In this document: positions 8,199 to 16,256 of the stretch, one piece after another
Numbering within the stretch: the stretch's first letter is position 1
Layout: every line of letters begins with the position of its first letter
Origin: Ramlibacter lithotrophicus
GTDB taxonomy: Bacteria > Pseudomonadota > Gammaproteobacteria > Burkholderiales > Burkholderiaceae_C
DNA: 64,000 nucleotides
Assembly: GCF_012184415.1 (NCBI RefSeq)
Contig: NZ_VTOX01000010.1
Location: 167,650 to 231,649, forward strand
Reading direction: 5' to 3'
Program-made: the position numbers and the translations under genes
Notes under the pieces: generated by a model
What the model saw: the letters and a program-made list of their open reading frames with translations, nothing else
Database searches by the model: none
What the model was told of the DNA's origin: nothing

Positions 8199-8681
8199 AT
8201 GACCGACACCCTCCTGTGGGCGCTCAGCGCCATCCTGATCCTGCTGGGCCTGGCGGGCATCGTGCTGCCGGCCCTGCCGGGCACCTTCCTCGTGCTCGCC
8301 GGCATCGTGCTCGGCGCCTGGATCGACGACTTCACCCGCGTCGGCTGGATCGCCCTGGCGGCCGTGGCCGTGCTGGCGGTGCTGGCCTGGGCCATGGACT
8401 ACGTCGCGGCCATGCTCGGCGCGAAACGCGCGGGCGCCAGCCGGCAGGCCATCATCGGCGCGGCCCTCGGTACCGTCGCCGGCATCTTCATGGGCCTGAT
8501 CGGGGTGCTCTTCATGCCGCTGGTCGGCGCCGCGGCCGGCGAATTCATGGCGCGCCGCAGCCACAGCGGCGCGGTGCGGGTCGGCATCGCGACCTGGCTG
8601 GGCCTGCTGGCCGGCATGCTGGCGAAGTTCGTGCTGGCCTTCATGATGATCGGCATCTACATCGTGGCTCTGCTGTTTTAG
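8199..8681 (+). CDS. DUF456-family small membrane protein
   Basis: A 160-residue integral membrane protein of the DUF456 type. An N-terminal hydrophobic helix contains LGLAGIVLPALPGTFLVLAG, the family's glycine/proline signature. A second helix covers residues about 45-65, a glycine-rich hairpin follows (AALGTVAGIFMGLIGVLFMP), then an ARRSH loop and a final helix (LAKFVLAFMMIGIYIVALLF). The function of the family is not established. The ATG at 8199 places the first membrane segment at the N-terminus as usual. It is divergent from the korA operon. Confidence 0.85.
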   Translation: MTDTLLWALSAILILLGLAGIVLPALPGTFLVLAGIVLGAWIDDFTRVGWIALAAVAVLAVLAWAMDYVAAMLGAKRAGASRQAIIGAALGTVAGIFMGLIGVLFMPLVGAAAGEFMARRSHSGAVRVGIATWLGLLAGMLAKFVLAFMMIGIYIVALLF

Positions 8682-8764
8682 GCAAGCCAGAACGGGAAAC
8701 TGTCCTACGCGGGTGCCCGGCGGCAGCAGGGATGCTGTGCCTTTGCTTCGCACAGGAGAACGCC

Positions 8765-8935
8765 ATGGCCCCCAAGGAACGCCCGGAAAGCGCCGACGGC
8801 TCCGACGAGCAGCCCGAGGAGCATGTGACGCCGGTACCCGACGAAGACGGACCGCATGACGTCCCCGACGAGCAGGTGATCGAAAAGACGATGCCGTCCA
8901 CGCCGCTGCGAAGCGGGGGCAGCGGACCGGCCTGA
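8765..8935 (+). CDS. Small acidic hypothetical protein
   Basis: A 56-residue protein, rich in Glu, Asp, Pro and Ser and very acidic, with no hydrophobic segment, so likely cytoplasmic and disordered. It has a clear AGGAGA ribosome-binding site 5 bases before the ATG (CAGGAGAACGCCATG), which supports translation. It begins 83 bp after the DUF456 gene. I do not recognise it. Confidence 0.6.
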   Translation: MAPKERPESADGSDEQPEEHVTPVPDEDGPHDVPDEQVIEKTMPSTPLRSGGSGPA

Positions 8936-8953
8936 GCGCGCCGCCGCACCGCG

Positions 8954-9352
8954 TCAGGGCGCGGCCGCGCGCTCCCGGCCGAAGTTCAGCTCCACCTTGT
9001 TGCCGGCGGGGTCTGACAGAAAGAACTGCAGCTGCCCGCTGGCCGGCACCACCGCCTTCCTGAACGCGATGCCGCGCCCGCGCAGCAGCGCCTCGACGCC
9101 GGCACTGTCCTCGCACTGGAAGGCGACGTGGTCGAACGTGGTGGCGCCATGGGTCAGCCTGGTTTCATCCGCCCCCGCCTGGTACAGGTGGACGACCGGG
9201 CGGCCGCCGGCATAGAGCCAGTAGCCGAAGTGCGGAAAGGGCGGCCGCGGCCCGACCTCCAGCCCGACGAGGTCGCAATAGAAGTCCTTCAGCGCGTCGA
9301 GCGTGGCCCGGTCGGCCCGAAGGTTGATGTGGTCGAGCCCGCGTGTCGTCAT
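8954..9352 (-). CDS. VOC-superfamily (glyoxalase/dioxygenase-fold) protein
   Basis: A 132-residue vicinal-oxygen-chelate protein with the two beta-alpha-beta3 halves expected of the fold. The first half starts LDHINLRADRATLDALKDFY with a metal-ligand-like His8; the second starts FDHVAFQCEDSAGVEALL. It ends with the common SDPAGNKVELNF segment, whose Glu is the usual last metal ligand. Members include glyoxalases, fosfomycin-resistance-type transferases and extradiol dioxygenases; size suggests a single-domain enzyme acting as a dimer. The substrate is not evident. It converges on the small acidic gene, from which it is 18 bp distant. Confidence 0.85.
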   Translation of the reverse strand: MTTRGLDHINLRADRATLDALKDFYCDLVGLEVGPRPPFPHFGYWLYAGGRPVVHLYQAGADETRLTHGATTFDHVAFQCEDSAGVEALLRGRGIAFRKAVVPASGQLQFFLSDPAGNKVELNFGRERAAAP

Positions 9353-9576
9353 GGCGCATCCTGCCTGCAGCGATGGCCGCATTGTGCGCAAACGCCGTGG
9401 ACGGCGCACGCCAGGCCGGCAAACCCACGGCCTGTAGGACGGTTGCCCACCGACCCGTAGGACGCAAGCGCAACCGGCCGATGCAATTGGCGGACGGCAA
9501 TCCGGCCGTGCCTGTCCACGGTAGATTTCCGGTCCCGGTCCCGCCAGTAGTGCAGGCCGCTCGCCGAGGAGCAAAC

Positions 9577-10041
9577 ATGAGCCAACGTCCGGACCACCTG
9601 CAAGCCGGCCGCCAGCTGCTGGAACTGCAGCTGGCCATGATGAAGGGCGCGATGACGCTGATGGCCGACAGCGCGCAAAGGTTCGTCGAGCTCAGTCTCG
9701 GCGCCGCCGCGTCGGTCCCGCGAGACGCTGCGGCGCGCCGGCAAGACCGCGCGGCACCCGCACCCACCCTGGCGGCACCACCCCGGCCGCGCCACGCGCC
9801 CCCGCCGTCGCGCACGGCCGATCGCCTCTCCGGCAAGGATTACGCGCTGCGGATGCAGGAAGACGTGGACTCGATCCTGCACGCATTCGCCATGGTGCCG
9901 GACGCTGCCGATCGCCTGATCCGCACGTCGGCGCTGCTGGCGGAAAAGCCCGACGGGGAAACGGCCACCCGCGGGCGCCGTCCGGCCAAGGCGGCCCCGG
10001 CGCGTCGCCACCGGCGTGAAGCCGGCGAGCACGCGCGCTAG
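9577..10041 (+). CDS. Phasin-like hypothetical protein
   Basis: A 154-residue protein with an amphipathic helical N-terminus (QAGRQLLELQLAMMKGAMTL...AQRFVELSLGAA) resembling phasins, the surface proteins of polyhydroxyalkanoate granules. A Pro/Ala/Arg-rich middle and a basic C-terminal tail (RRPAKAAPARRHRR) follow. Phasins often carry such AAKPA-type basic tails that touch nucleoid DNA. A GAGGAGC sequence precedes the ATG at 9577, which is internal to a longer open frame. No phaC or other granule gene is present, so the phasin assignment is by composition only. Confidence 0.5.
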   Translation: MSQRPDHLQAGRQLLELQLAMMKGAMTLMADSAQRFVELSLGAAASVPRDAAARRQDRAAPAPTLAAPPRPRHAPPPSRTADRLSGKDYALRMQEDVDSILHAFAMVPDAADRLIRTSALLAEKPDGETATRGRRPAKAAPARRHRREAGEHAR

Positions 10042-10060
10042 TCGCCGCAACGGGACGCGG

Positions 10061-10255
10061 CTATCCGGGCCGCTTGTCCGACCACAGCTCCCCGCCGGTG
10101 GCCCAGTCATGGCGCTTGACGTCGAACAGCAGGACGTCGACCGACTCCGGCCTGGCTCCGAGCGTATCGACCACCGCCTGGGTGATCGCTTTCACGAGCG
10201 CTCGCTTCTGGTCGACGGTGCGCCCTTCCATGAGGTCGACGCGGATCGTGGGCAT
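10061..10255 (-). CDS. 4-oxalocrotonate tautomerase-family protein
   Basis: A 64-residue tautomerase of the 4-OT superfamily, at the classic subunit size. After Met removal the N-terminal residue is Pro1 (MPTIRVDLMEGRTVDQKRAL), which acts as the general base. The conserved helix KRALVKAITQAVVDTLG follows, then SVDVLLFDVKRHDWATGG. These enzymes move double bonds in 2-hydroxydienoates during aromatic meta-cleavage, though many have other or unknown substrates. No meta-cleavage genes are adjacent. It is divergent from the enoyl-CoA hydratase gene across about 150 bp. Confidence 0.88.
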   Translation of the reverse strand: MPTIRVDLMEGRTVDQKRALVKAITQAVVDTLGARPESVDVLLFDVKRHDWATGGELWSDKRPG

Positions 10256-10405
10256 GGGATCTCCTTGAGACTTGTGAACGAAACCGGATGCGTTCCGGGG
10301 AAGGTGCGCATTGTGCGACAGCGCCGGCAGTAACGCGGGGGACTGCCGCCGCCGCACGGTCGTGCGAAGCTTCGCCGCGTCCGAATACACCGCCTGGAGT
10401 GCACC

Positions 10406-11242
10406 ATGAGCGAAACCAAAGCCGCGTCCCGCGACACCGGCACCGCCGACCTGCTGGCGACGTTGCAGGACGGCATCCTCACCCTCACGCTGAACCGGCC
10501 GCAGGCACGCAACGCGATGTCGCGTGCGATGAACGAGTCGCTGGCCCAGCAGCTCGCGCAGGCCGAGCTCGATCCCGAGGTGAGATGCATCGTGCTGACC
10601 GGCGCCGGCAACGCCTTCTGCGCCGGCGGCGACGTGAAGGGCATGGCCGCGGCGGGCGACGGCACGGTCGGTGCGATGACGATCGACCAGGCGATCCACC
10701 GCCAGCGCCTGAACCAGCGCGGCACCGCCGGCCGCCTGTTCAAGATGCCCAAGCCGACCATCGCCGCGCTGCCCGGCCCGGCCGCCGGCGCCGGGCTGTC
10801 GCTGGCGCTGGCATGCGACCTGCGCCTGATGGCCGGCACGGCGTTCCTCACGACGGCCTTCGCGCGCGTGGGCTTCTCCGGCGACTACGGCGGCACCTAC
10901 TTCCTCACGCAGCTGGTGGGCTCGGCCAAGGCGCGCGAGCTGTACTTCCTGTCCGGCCGGATCGCCGCCGACGAGGCGCTGCGCCTGGGCCTCGTCAACT
11001 GGGTCTGCCCGGCCGAAGAACTGGCCGCCCGGACCCGCGAGATCGCGCTGCGGCTGGCGACCGGTCCGACGGTGGCCTACCGGTACATGAAGGAAAACCT
11101 GAACCGCGCGCTGGCGGGCGACGTGGACGACTGCCTCGACCTGGAGGCGACGCATCACATCCACTGCGGCCAGACCGAAGACCACCGGGAGGCGGCCCGC
11201 GCCTTCGTGGAAAAGCGCGAGCCGGTGTTCAAGGGGCGGTGA
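10406..11242 (+). CDS. Enoyl-CoA hydratase/isomerase-family protein
   Basis: A 278-residue crotonase-fold protein. The oxyanion-hole segment is GAGNAFCAGGDVKGMA, and the second conserved block reads PGPAAGAGLSLALACDLRL. In the catalytic region the usual E-x(n)-GGxxxL block is ARVGFSGDYGGTYFLTQLVG, with Asp where classic hydratases have the second Glu; this variant is common in crotonase-family proteins of Proteobacteria. It may be a hydratase, isomerase or other acyl-CoA-modifying enzyme. A GGAG sequence precedes the ATG. Its 3' end overlaps the convergent alpha/beta-hydrolase gene by 14 bp. It could supply the hydration step missing from the acyl-CoA operon at 24-31 kb, but it is unlinked from it. 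Confidence 0.88.
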   Translation: MSETKAASRDTGTADLLATLQDGILTLTLNRPQARNAMSRAMNESLAQQLAQAELDPEVRCIVLTGAGNAFCAGGDVKGMAAAGDGTVGAMTIDQAIHRQRLNQRGTAGRLFKMPKPTIAALPGPAAGAGLSLALACDLRLMAGTAFLTTAFARVGFSGDYGGTYFLTQLVGSAKARELYFLSGRIAADEALRLGLVNWVCPAEELAARTREIALRLATGPTVAYRYMKENLNRALAGDVDDCLDLEATHHIHCGQTEDHREAARAFVEKREPVFKGR

Positions 11243-12149
11243 ACGGGGGCCTGCCCCCCGGCCCGTAGATCGACGGACAGGCGGCCGCCGGATCGCGGGC
11301 CGGCCAAGGCCCGCGTTCGACCTGATGGAAGAAGTCGTCGAGCAACCGGTTGAACATCACCGGCTCCTCGAGGTTGATCGCGTGGCCGCTGCGGGGAAAC
11401 ACCGCCAGGGCGGCCTTTGGAATCGTGCGCTTCAGCAGCAGTGAGGGCTCCAGGCAGGCCTCGTCCTCGTCGCCCGTCGCGACCAGCACCGGCACGTCGA
11501 TCGCCGCGATCGCGTCGGTCAGGTCGTACAGGCTCGGACGGCGCGCCTGGTATCCCAGCAGCGTGTTGGCCGAACCTTCCGCGGAGTGCTCCGCGAGTTG
11601 CGCGATCGCCTCGGCGAAGCCGCGCGGATCCTTGTTGCGGAACTGCACCCGCGCCGGGCCGTGGCCATAGGTCGCGGCGAGGTGCGCCATCCCTTTGCCG
11701 CGGATGCTGGCCGCCAGCGCACGGCTGTCGGCCTGCGCCTGGGCATAGGCCGCCGGATGCGCGCCGGTGCCGCATCCGGCCACGGTCAGCGACAGCGCGC
11801 GCGGCGGGGCGCCCCTGGCGCAGTAGCGCATCCCGAAGTGCAAGGTGGCGAACGCGCCCATCGACAGCCCCACGACGTGCGCCGCCGGCAGGTCCAGCGC
11901 GTCCAGCACCGACCGCAGGTCCTCGCGCCAACGCTCCTGCGAGTAGCGCTCGATGCCTTCCGGAACTTCCGACGGCAGGTAGCCCCGGGCGCAGTAGGTG
12001 ATGCAGCGGTAGCGCCGCGAGAAATGCCTCACCTGCGGTTCCCAGCTGCGGTGGTCGCCGGCGAATTCGTGAACGAAGACGATCGGCGTTCCGGCGCCCG
12101 TGTCCTCGTAGTACAGCTTGACGCCGTCGTCGGTCGTGAGCGTGGCCAT
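11229..12149 (-). CDS. Alpha/beta-fold hydrolase
   Basis: A 306-residue alpha/beta hydrolase. The nucleophile elbow is VVGLSMGAFATLHFG (Ser in G-L-S-M-G), the oxyanion region IVFVHEFAGDHRSWEP, the acid is within VLVATGDEDEACLEP and the catalytic His in FPRSGHAINLEEP. The closest general type is 3-oxoadipate enol-lactonase/esterase-like. It is the last gene of the minus-strand GntR cluster, 64 bp behind the second binding-protein gene, and probably hydrolyses an ester or amide of the imported compound (inference). Its 3' end overlaps the convergent crotonase gene. Confidence 0.88.
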   Translation of the reverse strand: MATLTTDDGVKLYYEDTGAGTPIVFVHEFAGDHRSWEPQVRHFSRRYRCITYCARGYLPSEVPEGIERYSQERWREDLRSVLDALDLPAAHVVGLSMGAFATLHFGMRYCARGAPPRALSLTVAGCGTGAHPAAYAQAQADSRALAASIRGKGMAHLAATYGHGPARVQFRNKDPRGFAEAIAQLAEHSAEGSANTLLGYQARRPSLYDLTDAIAAIDVPVLVATGDEDEACLEPSLLLKRTIPKAALAVFPRSGHAINLEEPVMFNRLLDDFFHQVERGPWPARDPAAACPSIYGPGGRPPFTAP

Positions 12150-12213
12150 GGATCTGTCGCCTTTCCGCGTTGCTGACGGCGTCCATTGTGCGCGGGTTGC
12201 CGCGCCAGGCCGC

Positions 12214-13251
12214 CTACCTGCCCTGCTGCAGGATCCGCGCCAGCTGCTTTGCCTCGTCGAGGCTTTCCAGGATCTTGTTGGTGTACATCTCCTGGGGCGC
12301 CGGCTTCTTCGGGATCTCCTCGCTGAACACCTCGATGGTGTCCTTCCACCTGGCGTCGGTCATCCAGCCGAAGCGCTCGCCGTATTCCGGCGACCTGTAG
12401 ATGTCGTAGATGATCCCGAGCTTGCGGGTCTCCAGCTTGAGGTCGCGGTCGGGCGAGACCTTGATCACTTCGGCGACCGCCTCCTGCATGTGGTCCTTGG
12501 TCCAGATCAGGCTCTTGAGCGTGGCGCGCAGGAAGCGCTTGACCAGGTCCGGGTTGGACTTGAGCAGCTGCTCGCTGGTATAGATCACGGTGCCGTAGTT
12601 GTTCAAGCCGAAGTTCTTCAGCGGCATGACGTTGACCGGGAAACCCTTGTCCTCCAGCGTCAGCGCCTGGCCGTAGCTGAATCCGTAGATCGCGTCGATC
12701 TGCCCGGCGGCGAGCATCTGGACCTCGGAGCCGCGGGCGACGTTCACGTACTCGATGTCCTTGCGGGTCAGGCCCCCGGATTTCAGCAAGGGATCGAGCT
12801 GCGCCCGGACGTTGGCCTGGAACCAGCTGAGCTTCTTGCCCTTCAGCTGTTTCGGTTCGGCAATGCCGCTCTTCTTCAGCGTGATCACGGCCACCGGCGT
12901 GTCGGGCTGGTCGATCATGATCGCCACGATCGGCACGCCCGAGGCCTTCGCCTTCACGAAGCTGTCGATGTTGGCGACGCCGAAGTGCTCGCGGCCGCTG
13001 GCGATGAACACCTCGTTCTGCTGTCCGCCGGAGGGCGGACGGATCTCCAGCTCGATGCCTTCCTTGGCGTAGATGCCTTGCGCCTTGCCGCCGAAATACT
13101 GGGCGTGCATGCCCCATGGCGTGAAGTTGATGCGCATGATGACGTTGTCCGCGGCGCTGGCGGGACCCGCGCCGAAGAGGCTGCCGGTCAGCAGCAGGGA
13201 CCCCGCCGCCAGGACGCGCCGGCGTGCGGCCGATGTGGGAACCGTGGTCAT
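12214..13251 (-). CDS. ABC transporter substrate-binding protein (NMT1/SsuA-like), paralogue of the 18900-19940 gene
   Basis: A 345-residue periplasmic binding protein of the NMT1/THI5-like or SsuA group. A signal peptide covers roughly residues 1-34 (basic RRRVLAAGSLLLTG, then GPASAADN). The mature protein starts VIMRINFTPWGMHAQYFGG and has EGIELEIRPP and ARGSEVQMLAAGQID blocks. It is strikingly similar to the other binding protein in the cluster through its whole length, by eye about two-thirds identical, so the two are duplicates serving one importer or related ligands. Family ligands include pyrimidines, alkanesulfonates and thiamine precursors; none can be assigned here. It lies between the CocE-type hydrolase and the alpha/beta-hydrolase genes. 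Confidence 0.9.
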   Translation of the reverse strand: MTTVPTSAARRRVLAAGSLLLTGSLFGAGPASAADNVIMRINFTPWGMHAQYFGGKAQGIYAKEGIELEIRPPSGGQQNEVFIASGREHFGVANIDSFVKAKASGVPIVAIMIDQPDTPVAVITLKKSGIAEPKQLKGKKLSWFQANVRAQLDPLLKSGGLTRKDIEYVNVARGSEVQMLAAGQIDAIYGFSYGQALTLEDKGFPVNVMPLKNFGLNNYGTVIYTSEQLLKSNPDLVKRFLRATLKSLIWTKDHMQEAVAEVIKVSPDRDLKLETRKLGIIYDIYRSPEYGERFGWMTDARWKDTIEVFSEEIPKKPAPQEMYTNKILESLDEAKQLARILQQGR

Positions 13252-13291
13252 GATTTGTCTCCTTGTCGATGTGCGAGGCTTCGGCGCGGCA

Positions 13292-15040
13292 TCATTTCGC
13301 CGGCACCACCGGCAGCAGCACGTACGGCCGGCTCTCCGCGGAAAAATGCAGGGTGTAGCGGCCGCCGAAGACCGCGGGCGGCCGGTCGGTGGGATCGGTA
13401 TGGGTGAACGGGCCCACGCCGTAGAACCTGCGCGTCGGCGCGAACGGCAGCGTCACGTACGTCCCGTCGTACTCGTAGTCCTTGCCGCGCACGTTCAGCG
13501 CGAAACGGTAACCGGCGGGAATGACGATCGACGTGGGCCAGATCTCCACGTCGAGTTCCACCGGCTGGTTCGGCTTGAGCGGCTGCAATTCGTCGTGCGT
13601 ATGCCAGGGCCGGTATGGCAGGCTCCTGGCCGGATCGAGCTTGCGGTGCGACGCCCGCAGCCAGCCCAGGGCCACCGGCGTGCGCGGATCGTTCGATCCG
13701 ATGAACGACACCTCCTTGCCCTGCGGGTCGTACACGCGCAGCGCGAGGAAGACGTCCGCGTCGTTGGTCTCGGACGACAGGAACAGCCTGGCGGCGATCG
13801 GACCCGTGATCTCGAGCTCCTCCTTCAGCGGCGCCGACGTGAACGTCAGCCCGTCGCTCATCGCGTCGTAGCTCAGGCCGATCTCCTGCTGCGGTACCCT
13901 GGTGCCCAGCGATCCGTTGGCGGGGTCGAGGTAGAACCTGGTCCACTGCGTGCGCGCGAGCGGCCATTCCGACTCGTCGCGCAGGACGAACTTCTCGCCG
14001 GGATGCCGCACGTTCAGCTGCACCGGCGGCTGCCGCTCCCACCCCGTGTCCTCGCCCTTGAGGAAATGGCCGAAGAATCGCTTCTGCAGCGCCATCCCGT
14101 AGTTGGAATAGAAATGCGAGAAGTGCGTGTCGCCGTGCACCTCCAGCCACTTGTCCCGGCTGCCGCCGCGCAGGTAGCCCTCGAAGTTTCCCCTCGGGTG
14201 CAGGCCCACGCCGCCCCAGTTCGCCGCCGACAGGAACGGCACCTTGATGTCCTCGAGCACCGGCGTGCGCGCCCGGTACCAGTCGTCGATCAGGTGGCGC
14301 TCGCGCAGCTCCTTCGGCGTATCGGCCCGGTTCTTCGCCAGCTCCTCCTCCGGCAGCGTCTCGAAACCGGCGATGGGATCGCCCGTCACCTGGCTGCGGG
14401 CACCGCGTTCGCCCACGCCGTACTGCACGCTCTGCACCTGGCGCAGGTACCAGCCGTCGACGAATTCACTGAGGATGCCGCCGTGACGCGCCATCTCGCG
14501 ATACACGTCGGAAGCGCCTTCCCAGGCGCAGAACGCCGCCAGGTGCGGCGGGTTCAGCGCGGCGGCCAGCCAGGCGTTCATCGCGTAGTAGGAGATCCCG
14601 TTCAGGCCCACCTTGCCGTTGCACCAGGGCTGGGCGGCCGCCCACTCGATGCACTGGTACATGTCCCTGGTTTCGCGGGGCGAGTAGATGTCGACGTAGC
14701 CGGGCGAGTGCCCGGTGCCGCGCGAGTCGATGCGCAGGCAGACGTAGCCGTCCGGCACCCATTTCTCGGGATCCACCAGTTCCCAGCTCTGGTACTTGTT
14801 GGAGCTGCCCTCGGCCACCTCGGGCCAGGCTTCGATCATCCGGGTCCAGGCGGTCTTGTAGCCTTCCTGGAAGGCGAGTCCCTTGCCGTAGGGACCGTAG
14901 GTCATGATGACCGGGTACTTCCCTTCCTGGACCGGCGCCATGATGTCCGCGCGCAGGACCACACCGTCGTCCATCTCGATCGGCGCATTCCACTCGATCC
15001 TCATACCGTCCCGCAGTTCGACCTTGTGACCTTGGTTCAT
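13292..15040 (-). CDS. CocE/NonD-family (X-Pro dipeptidyl-peptidase-like) hydrolase
   Basis: A 582-residue serine hydrolase of the CocE/NonD family, at the usual length. An alpha/beta-hydrolase N-terminal part (VVLRADIMAPVQEGKYPVIM; YVCLRIDSRGTGHSPGYVD) carries the nucleophile region around VGLNGISYYAMNAWLA, with Ser in G-I-S-Y-Y. The C-terminal jelly-roll half is typical (EITGPIAARLFLSSETNDAD). Members cleave esters or amides such as cocaine, glutaryl-7-ACA or X-Pro peptides. I use the ATG at 15040 because GAGAG lies 7-8 bases upstream; an ATG 11 codons earlier also exists. No signal peptide is seen, so it is likely cytoplasmic. It belongs to the GntR/ABC import cluster. Confidence 0.88.
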   Translation of the reverse strand: MNQGHKVELRDGMRIEWNAPIEMDDGVVLRADIMAPVQEGKYPVIMTYGPYGKGLAFQEGYKTAWTRMIEAWPEVAEGSSNKYQSWELVDPEKWVPDGYVCLRIDSRGTGHSPGYVDIYSPRETRDMYQCIEWAAAQPWCNGKVGLNGISYYAMNAWLAAALNPPHLAAFCAWEGASDVYREMARHGGILSEFVDGWYLRQVQSVQYGVGERGARSQVTGDPIAGFETLPEEELAKNRADTPKELRERHLIDDWYRARTPVLEDIKVPFLSAANWGGVGLHPRGNFEGYLRGGSRDKWLEVHGDTHFSHFYSNYGMALQKRFFGHFLKGEDTGWERQPPVQLNVRHPGEKFVLRDESEWPLARTQWTRFYLDPANGSLGTRVPQQEIGLSYDAMSDGLTFTSAPLKEELEITGPIAARLFLSSETNDADVFLALRVYDPQGKEVSFIGSNDPRTPVALGWLRASHRKLDPARSLPYRPWHTHDELQPLKPNQPVELDVEIWPTSIVIPAGYRFALNVRGKDYEYDGTYVTLPFAPTRRFYGVGPFTHTDPTDRPPAVFGGRYTLHFSAESRPYVLLPVVPAK

Positions 15041-15106
15041 CGGATGTCTCTCAATCTGGTTTGGAAAATGCACGTGACGCGACCGCGGCCCCGGCGGCGC
15101 GGGTGA

Positions 15107-16252
15107 TCAAACGGCCAGCGGCGACAAGTCGACCCAGCGCCGCTCGGCATGGCTGCGGTAGCAGGCGTCGACCAGCTGGATGCCCTTGGCGCCCTCGAGC
15201 AGCGGGGATGGAAAGGGCGAGCCCTCCGCAACGTGGCGCAGGAAGAGCTCCCAGCCGGCGCGGTACGAGTTGCGGTACGCATCGACGTCGGGCACTTCCT
15301 GCCATTGGTCGTCGAAGTCTTCCCGGCGCTCGGCCTCGATGTTCCACTGCGGCTTCGGCGTGGTCGCCAGCGACTGCACCCAGCAACGATGCAGCCCGCA
15401 CACGGCGGAGCCCAGCGTTCCATCGACCTGGATCGTGAGCATGTCGTCGCGCCGCACGCGGGTGGCCCACGACGACGTGACCTGCACCAGCGTGCCACCT
15501 GCCAGCTCGAACGTGGCGGCGACGTTGTCCTCGACGTCGACCCGGTAGCGCTCTCCGCGCTCGTCGCGGCGCTGCGGCACGTCGGTGGTGACGCGGCAGG
15601 ACACGGAGGCAATCGGGCCGATCAGGTGGTCGACGATGTAGCGCCAGTGCGGGAACATGTCCAGCACCAGGCCGCCGCCGTCCGCCTTGCGGTAATTCCA
15701 GCTCGAACGCTGCGCCGACGTGAGCTCGCCGTCGAAGATCCACCAGCCGAAATCGAGCCGGGCCGACAGGATCTTGCCGAGAAAGCCGGAGTCGCGCACC
15801 CGGCCCAGCTTGACCAGCCCCGGCAGGAACAGCTTGTCCTGCACCACGCCGTGCCGCACGCCGGCGCGTTCGGCGGCGCGCACCAGCGCCAGCGCGTCCT
15901 CCAGCGTTCCGGCGATCGGCTTTTCCAGATAGACGTGCTTGCCGGCCGCGATCGCGGCCCGGGCGCGCTCGGGACGGCCGGCGGTCGCGCTGACGTCGAA
16001 GTAGATGCTGTTGGCCGCGTCGGCGAGGCAGGCGTTGCGGTCCGTGCTCCAGGCCAGGCCATGGGCCGTGGCCAGCGCCGAGAGCTTGTCGGCATTGCGG
16101 CCCAGCAGCAGCGGCTCGGGCACCAGCCGGGTGCCGTTGCGAAGCGGCAGGCCCCCTTCCCGGCGGATGTCCAGCAGCGCACGCAGGTGCTGGTTGCCGC
16201 CCAGCCGGCCGGTGGCGCCCTCGATGACGATGTTGATCGTTTCGGTGGCCAT
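15107..16252 (-). CDS. Gfo/Idh/MocA-family oxidoreductase
   Basis: A 381-residue NAD(P)-dependent dehydrogenase of the Gfo/Idh/MocA type. The N-terminal Rossmann start is slightly unusual (INIVIEGATGRLGGNQHLRAL), with GATGRLG instead of the commoner GxGxxG. The conserved EKPIAGTLEDALALV block (the EKP motif) is present, and the C-terminal beta-sheet domain follows (GGLVLDMFPHWRYIVDHL, giving the G-x-x-x-D-x-x-x-H motif). These enzymes oxidise sugars, inositols or related hydroxy compounds. It sits 4 bp after the C45 peptidase gene, so the two are surely cotranscribed. The substrate is not evident. Confidence 0.9.
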   Translation of the reverse strand: MATETINIVIEGATGRLGGNQHLRALLDIRREGGLPLRNGTRLVPEPLLLGRNADKLSALATAHGLAWSTDRNACLADAANSIYFDVSATAGRPERARAAIAAGKHVYLEKPIAGTLEDALALVRAAERAGVRHGVVQDKLFLPGLVKLGRVRDSGFLGKILSARLDFGWWIFDGELTSAQRSSWNYRKADGGGLVLDMFPHWRYIVDHLIGPIASVSCRVTTDVPQRRDERGERYRVDVEDNVAATFELAGGTLVQVTSSWATRVRRDDMLTIQVDGTLGSAVCGLHRCWVQSLATTPKPQWNIEAERREDFDDQWQEVPDVDAYRNSYRAGWELFLRHVAEGSPFPSPLLEGAKGIQLVDACYRSHAERRWVDLSPLAV

Positions 16253-16256
16253 GGCG